Positions 33,422 to 41,162 of a DNA stretch of 58,083 nt are shown here, piece after piece. Source of the stretch: a virus. Every line of letters begins with the position of its first letter. Position 1 is the first letter of the stretch. The stretch spans positions 1 through 58,083 of IMG/VR virus record IMGVR_UViG_3300046355_000105, one strand, 5' to 3'. Made by a program: the position numbers and the translations under genes. The notes under the pieces are model-generated. The model made no database searches and was not told the DNA's origin. It saw only the letters and a program-made list of their open reading frames with translations.

Positions 33422-36385
33422 TTACGCTGCTGCGCCTAGAACTGCCAATGTCACTTTGCTCTGTGGGCGTGAGTTGGTGCCCGTTAGGCTCTCAACAAAC
33501 CGTGGGTGGTTCAGGTTCAGCACAACGCACTGCATCTGGCCGGGCGCATGCTTTGGGCAGCCCTTGAACAGTGTGATGCGCTCGCGGCGCTTGAGCAACG
33601 CACCCTCGACATCCAGTGCCCGCTCAATGCGGTCAAGGCCATCGTTCTTGTGCTTGAGCCATGAACGCAGACGCTCTGCACTGATTGACACGCAACTGCC
33701 GGGCATGATGGGTGTTGTCGCGTCGTACACGATTTTTACCCGTGCCACTGCACGCTCTGGTGCTGGCAGGACAACCTGCTCCACACCGCTGCCGTACTTC
33801 TCTTTGCACTCAACTAGCTGGTCGTTGTGCTCTGCCAAGAACTGGCCGATGGTGTCGAACACGTCAACTTTGTTGTCTTCGGCGAGCTGGCGGGTGGCCT
33901 TCACGCGCTCAATCAGGTACTGGATGGTGGCCTTGATGTCGAACGGGAACAGACCCAAGGCTTGGCCAATGCGGCCCATGCCCCATGCAGAGATGATGGC
34001 TGTACGATAGAAGCGCTCTTGCGGCTCGAACAGGAACCCGAAGGTCTTGACGAACGAAGCCTCGGCCAGCTTCCACACATCTTCAGCGCCACCACGTGCA
34101 ATCACCACCTCAACCAACTCAGGGAAAGCCCAGCCGTTGTTCTTGGCCATGATGTCAAAGAAGTCGTAGCCATCGCTCTTGCCGTCTGCACGGGTCTCAA
34201 CGAATGTGCGGTCATGCTGTGGCAGCTCCAAGCAGCGGGCCTTCAGCGGGTCATTGCCAGCCTGTGCGCCCTCGAACTTCTGGTGCAGTGAGATGTTGGT
34301 GGTCACGAGTGTTGGGCCAGCCCATGTCGCGGGCTTACGCAGCTCACGCTCTTTGGTCATGGCGTTCTTCTCACGGCCTTGGCTCAGGATGTAGGCCATG
34401 TCAGCGATGTTGGAGTCGTCTGCAGTGGTCAGCTCGTCAATCGTGCAAGGCAGGTGGTTCAGCACGCCACGAATCTTATACATGGCGTTGGACGTGTCGG
34501 TCTGGCTGAGGAACAGCTCTTTGGGGTTGCCAATCAAACTGTTCGCAGCGATGAGCGCCAGCGTCTTGCCTGTCGTTGTCTCGGGCGAGTAGATAGACAC
34601 CACGCATGTGGCGTTGCCCGCAGCGTTGCCGATGATGCCAGCCGTAGCCAGCAATACCGCAGAGCGCAGCGTGTCAGTGCCGGGACGGTCTAGCATGGCC
34701 ATGCCACGCACCCACTCATCACGGTCGCCATGTGGGGCAATCTTGTCCTTGAAGTCTGCCGCTGGGCCACGCAAGCGCAAGTCAGATACGCCGTGCTCAT
34801 GGCCAAGCACTGAGGCTCCGCACATGAACGAGCCATCTTCTTGCCAGCCGAACGCCACGTAGTCGAGACCCGTGGGGGCTTGCTGTTGCACCATCGTCAA
34901 GTAATCCATCAAGAAGCTCCTAACCTTTTCGTACTGCCCTGTGTGCTTCATGTAAATCTGGCGGTTGAGCAGGAACGTCGTAAATTCCTTGCCCACTGTG
35001 GCCAGCACTGCCATCTCGTGCTCTTCCTCTTTCCAGCCCGTCATCGGGTATTTCACAATCAACTTGAACGCTGACTTGCGGCTCTCTGGGTCGTTATACA
35101 TCCCAGTGATGTGCATCTCGTATGGGCTGACCAAATCGAACTCAGTGACCTCTTGCGCCACGTCGTTGCCGTTGGCATCGGTGGTGGTCACTTCGGTCTT
35201 GATTTCGCGGAACACTTGGTTGTTGTTCACCACGTAGCCCTTGGGCAGCTTGAACTCTTTGGTCTCGCCCGCTGGGGTCTCGACCTTGGTTTCAGTCACC
35301 ACAGACAGCTGTGCTGGGCTGGTAATCTTGCCCTTGTGTGGGCAGCCTTCGCAACCCGATGCACAGAACTGCTCGAAGCGTGCGCATGTTGTTGGGCCTG
35401 TACCGCGCCAGCCGTCAATCTTGGCCAAGTTCGCGTCGAGGTCGAAGTCAGGGTGCCCACCAGCGATCTTGATGACAGCATCTGCCACATCTGTCGCGTG
35501 CTTGGCCAAGCCAAGGGATGCACGCCACAACGGTTCTTCAACTTGGCGGCCAGCTGCGTCGAGCAGACCACCGGATTCGATCAACGCATGCACTTGGTTG
35601 CAGCGCATGGCCACAGCGTCAATGAGCACGTCGTTGGAGTTCATCACTGCGTCCATGATGGACGACTTCTTGCCTGAGCGGGCGAGGTGAGCTGGGCGAG
35701 CCACCTGTGACACTTTGCCAATCCACTGAGACAGGACGGGCACTAGGTCGCGCGGGTTGTAGTCTGGGCAGTCACGCTTGCACTCAACCATCTTCCACGG
35801 CTGTTGCTTCTTGTGGTGTGTGCCCACTGGGCGTAGCACCATGGATGGGTCGTGAATCTTGCTGGTGTCGATCTGCACACCGTGCTCTTCAAGCGCCAGT
35901 CGAAGGGCTGTTGAGAGCTTCACCCAGTCAGCACTCTTGATGGCTGCGGTGAGGGGCCAGTAGCAGTGGATGCCGTTGCCTGATGACACCACCATGGGGG
36001 CTGGCATACCGATTGTCTTGAGCGCAGCTGCCATCACAGTCCAACCCTCTTTCTGGGTTGCGTAGGGCTTGTCTGCACCGATGTCTAGGTCGAGAGCTAG
36101 AGCCTTGAACCATGTGGCCTGCTCTTGCTTTCTAGACCACTTCTGTCGGCCATTGGAATCAGTGAAGGCGTGGCCAGCGAAAGCGCCAACGCCGTAGTAA
36201 ACGGTTGTTGTGGGTTCAGCATCCCACTTTGAGATTGCATTGACAGCGTCGTCGATGTTGGCGAATGAGCCGCGATTCCAGAAAATGCCACGAGGGTTTT
36301 GCCCTGATGTATCTGGCTTGTGCGTGCAGATGACCAATTCGTCGGTCTGGGCAAATATGCGAGTAAGAAAGTTTTTTGTGTCCAA
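33422..36385 (-). CDS. PrimPol-helicase fusion (AEP primase plus DUF927-type helicase)
   Basis: A 987-residue replication protein starting at TTG 36385 with AGGGG seven bases upstream. The N-terminal domain has ALDLDIG with Asp99/Asp101 and SSGNGIHCYW with His140, followed by PSMVLRPVGTHHKK, the motifs of archaeo-eukaryotic type primases. A Cys-containing segment (CEGCPHKG, about 335-345) separates it from a C-terminal DUF927/SF3-like helicase with Walker A SPETTTGKT (about 600) and Walker B TIDEL (about 650). It would prime and unwind DNA at the fork. Confidence 0.85.
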   Translation of the reverse strand: MDTKNFLTRIFAQTDELVICTHKPDTSGQNPRGIFWNRGSFANIDDAVNAISKWDAEPTTTVYYGVGAFAGHAFTDSNGRQKWSRKQEQATWFKALALDLDIGADKPYATQKEGWTVMAAALKTIGMPAPMVVSSGNGIHCYWPLTAAIKSADWVKLSTALRLALEEHGVQIDTSKIHDPSMVLRPVGTHHKKQQPWKMVECKRDCPDYNPRDLVPVLSQWIGKVSQVARPAHLARSGKKSSIMDAVMNSNDVLIDAVAMRCNQVHALIESGGLLDAAGRQVEEPLWRASLGLAKHATDVADAVIKIAGGHPDFDLDANLAKIDGWRGTGPTTCARFEQFCASGCEGCPHKGKITSPAQLSVVTETKVETPAGETKEFKLPKGYVVNNNQVFREIKTEVTTTDANGNDVAQEVTEFDLVSPYEMHITGMYNDPESRKSAFKLIVKYPMTGWKEEEHEMAVLATVGKEFTTFLLNRQIYMKHTGQYEKVRSFLMDYLTMVQQQAPTGLDYVAFGWQEDGSFMCGASVLGHEHGVSDLRLRGPAADFKDKIAPHGDRDEWVRGMAMLDRPGTDTLRSAVLLATAGIIGNAAGNATCVVSIYSPETTTGKTLALIAANSLIGNPKELFLSQTDTSNAMYKIRGVLNHLPCTIDELTTADDSNIADMAYILSQGREKNAMTKERELRKPATWAGPTLVTTNISLHQKFEGAQAGNDPLKARCLELPQHDRTFVETRADGKSDGYDFFDIMAKNNGWAFPELVEVVIARGGAEDVWKLAEASFVKTFGFLFEPQERFYRTAIISAWGMGRIGQALGLFPFDIKATIQYLIERVKATRQLAEDNKVDVFDTIGQFLAEHNDQLVECKEKYGSGVEQVVLPAPERAVARVKIVYDATTPIMPGSCVSISAERLRSWLKHKNDGLDRIERALDVEGALLKRRERITLFKGCPKHAPGQMQCVVLNLNHPRFVESLTGTNSRPQSKVTLAVLGAAA

Positions 36386-36401
36386 GTCCGTGCCCCTAGA
36401 T

Positions 36402-36427
36402 GAAAAACCCCCGACCGAAGTCGGGGG
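36402..36427 (-). terminator. Intrinsic terminator between replication genes
   Basis: On the - strand, CCCCCGAC pairs with GTCGGGGG across a short TTCG loop, followed by five T's. It ends the transcript of the upstream ssDNA-binding gene and precedes the PrimPol start, so the primase likely depends on read-through or a nearby promoter. Confidence 0.85.
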
Positions 36428-36445
36428 AGCCGTTCCGAGATTCTA

Positions 36446-37363
36446 TTACTCGTCGAACAGTGAGTCGAGCTTCGCGGCCAATTCATCCGATGCTTTTACA
36501 GGGGCAACGGTTGGCTTGGCAGCCACAGCCTTGGGCTGAATCACTTCAGCTTCAGCTGTGGAGTTACCTGCTGTTTCTTCCTCATAGGCATCGTCCACGG
36601 CGGGCTTGGCTGGTGCTGCGATTGCGGCCTTTGCAGCGGGGGCTGCGAGGGCTGGGCCAGCAGACGTAGGTGCGATTTGGCGGGTAGCCACTTTCACTGG
36701 GTCGCTGTCAATCAGAGCGTCAACGCGGGCAATGGCCTTCTCGGGCACATAGCCTTTTTGCTTGAACGTGATCTTAGGGAAGCTGGCTTGGTCGTCGAAA
36801 CCCAACTCAGTCACTGCCTCTTCTGGGCCAATGCCGTAGTTGCCGAGCTCTTTGAAGTATTCACGCAGGGCTTTCATGCCACTGACAGGAACGGTCAAGC
36901 TGTAGACCTTGGTGGGGTCAGCAGCTGCCACAACAGCGAGGTGACGCTGGTCAGCACACATCTTCGACTTTGCGCCGGAGGGCAGAATCTTGGAGCCGAG
37001 CACGTTGTTCGGGCAGTCGGCGCAGCCAGAGTGAACTGGTGCAGTCACAGATGCGTCAGGCTTCAGGCCATCATTCGACCAGCAATCAGGGCGGATGTTT
37101 TCAGCAGATGCGTCGAACGCCTTGGCGTAGAACACCTTGGACACGCGGGGGTTGGCACCAACGATGATGGTGTCGAGGGTGACGCCAACTGTGGTTTCAA
37201 CGCCGTCTTCGTTCAAGCGATAGCGACCAGCACGGATGCTGATGCGCGGGATGCTTGGGCCGTCAGAGACGATGGCCGAGGCGACTGCAGACTTAGTGCC
37301 TGCTTGTTGACGTGCAGCGATACGTGCTGCGATGTGTGCTGGGACGGTTGCGATATTGCTCAT
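36446..37363 (-). CDS. Probable ssDNA-binding protein
   Basis: A 305-residue protein with a strand-rich N-terminal domain (SIRAGRYRLNEDGVETTVGVTLDT), a Cys cluster (CWSNDGLKPD... CADCPNN... CADQRH), a linker rich in Ala/Pro, and an acidic tail ending KLDSLFDE. An acidic C-terminal tip is typical of single-strand binding proteins that recruit partners. Placed upstream of the primase in the replication module. The assignment is by context and overall pattern. Confidence 0.55.
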   Translation of the reverse strand: MSNIATVPAHIAARIAARQQAGTKSAVASAIVSDGPSIPRISIRAGRYRLNEDGVETTVGVTLDTIIVGANPRVSKVFYAKAFDASAENIRPDCWSNDGLKPDASVTAPVHSGCADCPNNVLGSKILPSGAKSKMCADQRHLAVVAAADPTKVYSLTVPVSGMKALREYFKELGNYGIGPEEAVTELGFDDQASFPKITFKQKGYVPEKAIARVDALIDSDPVKVATRQIAPTSAGPALAAPAAKAAIAAPAKPAVDDAYEEETAGNSTAEAEVIQPKAVAAKPTVAPVKASDELAAKLDSLFDE

Positions 37364-37366
37364 AGG

Positions 37367-37753
37367 TTACTCCTGTGGTTGAGCTTTGGGGGGACGCATG
37401 GCGTGAACCACTGCGCGGAAAATAAAGTCTTTGGCTTGCTGTTCTTTAGGCAGCAACTCGAACGGGGTGATGCACGGGTGGGTCTTCAGCGCGGGAGATT
37501 TAATCTCGCCATACACCCAGCCTTCAGCGAGCTTTTGCGCCATCCAGTTTTCATGGCTGCGCTCTGGGCCCACGTCGTTAAACAAGTGCAGGTCAACACC
37601 CATGAGGGCACTGCGCTTTTGCCAGTCTTCGGCATCGTCCCATGCAGGTTGGCTGTGGTCGCCTAGGGCTTCACAGTACGCACGGTTCACTTCATGGCAT
37701 ACGCTGGCGATGTGCTCTTTGTACGCCTGAATGAAAGTTTCGTCATCAGTCAT
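37367..37753 (-). CDS. RyR-domain protein
   Basis: A 128-residue protein with the ryanodine-receptor repeat pattern: VNRAYCEALGDHSQPAWDDA, then HENWMAQKLAEGWVYGEIKS and KTHPCITPFELLPKEQQAKD. RyR domains in microbes are thought to bind nucleotide-like ligands. It is inserted between the helicase and ssDNA-binding genes. The ATG at 37753 follows AAGGA; a longer reading to 37795 has no such site. Confidence 0.75.
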   Translation of the reverse strand: MTDDETFIQAYKEHIASVCHEVNRAYCEALGDHSQPAWDDAEDWQKRSALMGVDLHLFNDVGPERSHENWMAQKLAEGWVYGEIKSPALKTHPCITPFELLPKEQQAKDFIFRAVVHAMRPPKAQPQE

Positions 37754-37757
37754 TAAG

Positions 37758-38150
37758 TTAGTCCTTTGCTTGCGCTTTACGCATATTGAATACACGGTTC
37801 GATGAGAAGTTCACCCCGGGTGGAGGTGCGCCGTTTGCCTCGATGTAACTCTTGACGCCGGTCTTAGATGCGCGGGACTCGACCATATCCCAAGCATTGT
37901 GTTCTGCACAGAAGCGGAAGAACTCTTCACGAGAACCCACTGTGGCTGTGTGGTGCGTTGACCAGTAGCCTGTGCCGTATGGTGTCTTGATGGTTTCTAG
38001 GCCATCCTCTTGTGCTTTCGCAGTAATCCAGTTTTCCAGCGCCACCAACTTCTCAGTCAACTTTGCTTTCGATGCCTTGTGCTCGCGCTCCATCTCGTCG
38101 ATTTCTTTGCGCACGTTGAGGTATCGCTCAACTGCAATTTCGTAGTTCAT
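37758..38150 (-). CDS. Coiled-coil protein of unknown function
   Basis: A 130-residue protein: N-terminal coiled coil (ERYLNVRKEIDEMEREHKAS), then a globular part with GTGYWSTHHTATVGSREEFF and ending VNFSSNRVFNMRKA. The conserved-looking C-terminal half is a recurring pattern in phage replication clusters, but I cannot name its function. Confidence 0.6.
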   Translation of the reverse strand: MNYEIAVERYLNVRKEIDEMEREHKASKAKLTEKLVALENWITAKAQEDGLETIKTPYGTGYWSTHHTATVGSREEFFRFCAEHNAWDMVESRASKTGVKSYIEANGAPPPGVNFSSNRVFNMRKAQAKD

Positions 38151-38161
38151 GCCTAACTCCT

Positions 38162-39715
38162 TTACTCTTCGTCACTGTTGATGCCTTGCACCAAATTCAA
38201 AAACTCCGCAAGTGTGTTTTTCTTCGCGCGGAGCCTGCGGTATAGCTCTGCCTCGAAGCCTGTGGCCCAGATGTGCCAAACAGATGTTTTGCCAGTTGTG
38301 GTCAACCGGCGAATCCTTGCATTGGCTTGCTCGTACATCTCAAGTGAATAAATAGGTGCAAACCAAATGATGTCCTTAGCCCGTGTCAGCGTCAAACCGT
38401 GCGCAGCAACCTTGGGGTGAGCCAACAAAATCTGTGGCCTGTCCGTGTGCTGGAAGTCGTTGAATATCTGATCGCGGTCTTTCTTGCTCGTGTCTCCGTT
38501 CACCATGGCAACGTCGAAACCATCTGCGGTCAGCTTCTGTTGAAGCCAAACTTGCACACCCTTGAGCGGCACGAAGATGATTGCTTTATCACCAATCTCT
38601 GTGAGTAATTCCGTGAGGGTATTGTACCGCTCTGAGGCATCTATGACAAGCGTAGCGTCCTCGCCGTACACGACACCACACGAAATCTGCAGCAGCTTAC
38701 TCAGCATCACGGCAGTGTTCGCAGCAGTGACTTCACCACCAGAGAACACAGTGACCGCTTGGTCTTTCATCTCCTTGAACGCTTTCTCTTGCTGCTTGGT
38801 CAACGTGGTTTTGCGACCAACGAAGTTGGTGTCAGGCAAATCCTTGCACTCATCAAGCGAGAAGCGAATCGAGGGCTGCAGCACACGGCGACATGTCTCC
38901 AACGCATCAGGGCGTGACATCCACTTGAACGTCGTCACCTTCTGCATCACCAAGTCTTTGAATGTGGTGAAACTCTTTGGGCATGTTGGCGAGTCAACGA
39001 GACGTGCCAGTGTCCATGCGTCAGCAGGTGTCTGCGAAATCGGTGTGCCCGTCAACAACCACAGCCATGGCTGATGCTTCTGCATCCACTTGGCGAATAT
39101 CTTGTAGCGTTGAGAGCTCGGTGATTTCAGCGCTGTAGCCTCGTCATAAATCACAACGTCGAAACCATTGAGCTCTGCAGCCATGTTCGAGAAGCCGTCG
39201 TGGTTGATGATGACGTACTGCACGCCCGGTGTCGCCAACAGGTCGATGCGCTTTTGCTTCGTACCAGTGCAGACGACAAACGAACGATGTGGCAAGTGAT
39301 GCTTGAGCTCGCGGCCCCACACCACCTTCACGGTAGATAGCGGAGCGACGATGAGCACCTTGCGTGCAACGCCTTCATCCAGCAAGAAGTCAGCAGCCCA
39401 CAATGAACTGATGGACTTGCCCGTGCCCGGCGCGTTCAAACACAACGCACGTTTGTGCATGGTGAGGAAAGCAGCAGTGCCCTTCTGGTGCTCCATAGGC
39501 GCAAAGCGTCCTGGCCAGCTGTAGTATTCGTTGATGGGTGCTGGCACATTGAACCCGAGGTTCTTCAGCACCATGGCCTCATCCACGCCGTAAGGCATGG
39601 CCAGCATCTCTTCACCGTTGTGGGTGAACTTCTTCGCGTGTGGAATCACTAGAGCAACAGCATCGTTCTCATTGCTGTTGATGATGATCTTGCGCTTATC
39701 AGGAATTACCAGCAT
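38162..39715 (-). CDS. SNF2/DEAD-type superfamily 2 helicase
   Basis: A 517-residue helicase: Walker A NAPGTGKS (94-101), motif II YDEATALK (about 190-197), TGTPI (motif III, about 219-223), and a C-terminal motif VI-like region QANARIRRL. SNF2-type enzymes move on double-stranded DNA and remodel protein-DNA complexes; in phages they sit in replication modules. It overlaps the VRR-NUC gene slightly. Confidence 0.9.
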   Translation of the reverse strand: MLVIPDKRKIIINSNENDAVALVIPHAKKFTHNGEEMLAMPYGVDEAMVLKNLGFNVPAPINEYYSWPGRFAPMEHQKGTAAFLTMHKRALCLNAPGTGKSISSLWAADFLLDEGVARKVLIVAPLSTVKVVWGRELKHHLPHRSFVVCTGTKQKRIDLLATPGVQYVIINHDGFSNMAAELNGFDVVIYDEATALKSPSSQRYKIFAKWMQKHQPWLWLLTGTPISQTPADAWTLARLVDSPTCPKSFTTFKDLVMQKVTTFKWMSRPDALETCRRVLQPSIRFSLDECKDLPDTNFVGRKTTLTKQQEKAFKEMKDQAVTVFSGGEVTAANTAVMLSKLLQISCGVVYGEDATLVIDASERYNTLTELLTEIGDKAIIFVPLKGVQVWLQQKLTADGFDVAMVNGDTSKKDRDQIFNDFQHTDRPQILLAHPKVAAHGLTLTRAKDIIWFAPIYSLEMYEQANARIRRLTTTGKTSVWHIWATGFEAELYRRLRAKKNTLAEFLNLVQGINSDEE

Positions 39716-40010
39716 TTAAGGCCACCCATGCTTTGAACGTCAGAACCCAGTCGTCCACGTTAGTCTCTCGAACAATCCACACTTCACCGCCTGCATGTGA
39801 TGCAGCGTTGATTTCGCGGTTCTGATTAGCAGTAGTCACACCCTTGCCGAACTTGGTCTCGACAGCGAACGGGCAGCCGTTGACCCAGCCCACGAAGTCA
39901 GGAATACCAGCGCGGCCAAAGCCATTGGCTGGCGGCATAAACCACCAGCACTTGTCAGTGTCTTTGAGGACAGCTTTGACAATCTTTTTTACATCGCCTT
40001 CATTCTTCAT
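39699..40010 (-). CDS. VRR-NUC domain nuclease
   Basis: A 103-residue protein with the VRR-NUC core: FMPPANGFGRAGIPDFVGWVNGC followed by FAVETKFGKG, the acidic/Lys residues of the PD-(D/E)XK fold. Such phage enzymes are often Holliday-junction or structure-specific nucleases. It overlaps the SNF2 gene and the next gene by a few bases, so they are probably co-translated. Confidence 0.85.
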   Translation of the reverse strand: MKNEGDVKKIVKAVLKDTDKCWWFMPPANGFGRAGIPDFVGWVNGCPFAVETKFGKGVTTANQNREINAASHAGGEVWIVRETNVDDWVLTFKAWVALNAGNS

Positions 40011-40210
40011 TGCAGTTTCCTTTTGCCTGATTCGTACAACTCACGTTGGTCATGTGCGTTATGCACAAGCACCCTGTCGTCATCTTCGTCTACCTCTGGC
40101 TGACACCAGCATGTGATGTCCAGCTCATGTTCGTAGGTGTCTTCGACTGGCACAACGTGCGCTACACGCTGGCCAGCTTTGTTCTTACCGAAGATGTTCA
40201 ACCAGCTCAT
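40007..40210 (-). CDS. Small conserved phage protein
   Basis: A 67-residue protein with the recurring pattern EHELDITCWCQPEVDEDDD and LVHNAHDQRELYE. It is found next to nuclease genes in many phage replication clusters. The CWC and His residues might bind a metal. Function unknown. Confidence 0.6.
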   Translation of the reverse strand: MSWLNIFGKNKAGQRVAHVVPVEDTYEHELDITCWCQPEVDEDDDRVLVHNAHDQRELYESGKRKLQ

Positions 40211-40926
40211 CGCTTGCCCTTCAACCGCGCGTCAGGGCAGAAGCCTTTCGCTGGGCACCATGGGCACAAGCCGCTTGGCTTGGTCTTGAACACGCCGAGG
40301 TCAATCGTCTCTTGTACGTTATCGAAGCGTGGCTCCAATGCACGCCACAGCGCGTCAAGGTAGCGGCGCTCATACTTGGCGTTTGTCACGTCGTCGAACT
40401 TCAACCAAATGAACGATGTCTTCACAGTGTTGACTTGTGGGTAATGCCACATCACCATGGCTGCAAACAACTGCAGCTGTGTTGGGTTCTCTTTCACTTT
40501 GCCTGTCTTGTAGTCAAGGCAGTACGCAGTGTCACCGTCAATGACCAGCACGTCGGCGATGGAGCGAATCCACACGTCTTTGGCAAACCAGTCAACAGGC
40601 TGCAGCTGGCGGTTTACGGCCATCTGATGCTCGAACAGCTTCTCGCCGTTGCGTGACGTAATCTTCTGAACCAATGGGCCCCAGCGCTCAAGCGACTGCT
40701 TGGCTTCGAGTGTGTCTTCGAGCGCGACAGCTGCGACCACAGCCTCACTGCCAGCAACGATGGCATTGCCATACGCTTCGAGCACTTTGTGGACACGGTC
40801 GCCATACTCTGACGCTTCGTTCATCGTGCTCTGCACGCGCTTGGAAACATAGAGGTAGTCGAACTGCGCAGGGCATTGCTCGAATGTAGATAGTCGGCTG
40901 AACGACAGGGGCATCGGTGTTGTCAT
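40207..40926 (-). CDS. Cas4/RecB-like PD-(D/E)XK exonuclease
   Basis: A 239-residue nuclease. Catalytic residues appear in YCLDYKTGKV (D and K of motifs II/III); the N-terminus has CPAQFDYLY and the C-terminus GLCPWCPAKGFCPDARL, a four-cysteine pattern of an iron-sulphur cluster as in Cas4 and AddB. Such enzymes process DNA ends during recombination-dependent replication. Confidence 0.85.
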   Translation of the reverse strand: MTTPMPLSFSRLSTFEQCPAQFDYLYVSKRVQSTMNEASEYGDRVHKVLEAYGNAIVAGSEAVVAAVALEDTLEAKQSLERWGPLVQKITSRNGEKLFEHQMAVNRQLQPVDWFAKDVWIRSIADVLVIDGDTAYCLDYKTGKVKENPTQLQLFAAMVMWHYPQVNTVKTSFIWLKFDDVTNAKYERRYLDALWRALEPRFDNVQETIDLGVFKTKPSGLCPWCPAKGFCPDARLKGKR

Positions 40927-41162
40927 GTTTCTTCCAAAGTTAGTTCTGCAAGTTGTATCGTGATGTTGTGGTGGATGTTCTCAAGTATCTGTCGTCGTGA
41001 TGGTGGTGAGTCTGAGACCCAACCATCGTTGGCTATGTCCAATACCTTTATCCATCCATCACTAGAGCGCACCGCGATACGCATCTTGATGTCGAATGTG
41101 TGATGGTCTCGGCTAGCTTCGACGTGAACCCATTTTTCTTCTGGGTTATTTAGCATCGCCAT
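40923..41162 (-). CDS. Small protein of unknown function
   Basis: A 79-residue protein ending in VVSDSPPSRRQIL-like sequence (actually WVSDSPPSRRQILENIHHN). GGAGG lies before the ATG at 41162; an alternative start is 41156. It overlaps the DNA polymerase gene's end and the nuclease start. No recognised motif. Confidence 0.5.
   Translation of the reverse strand: MAMLNNPEEKWVHVEASRDHHTFDIKMRIAVRSSDGWIKVLDIANDGWVSDSPPSRRQILENIHHNITIQLAELTLEET

Noticed and set aside
36677-37666. Long + strand open frame (329 residues) opposite the ssDNA-binding gene
   Set aside because: Mirror frame of a well-supported gene; no ribosome site and unlikely composition.
38621-38649. TTGTCA-N17-TACAAT within the SNF2 helicase on the - strand
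   Set aside because: A fair match but within conserved coding DNA and without supporting context; could be chance.
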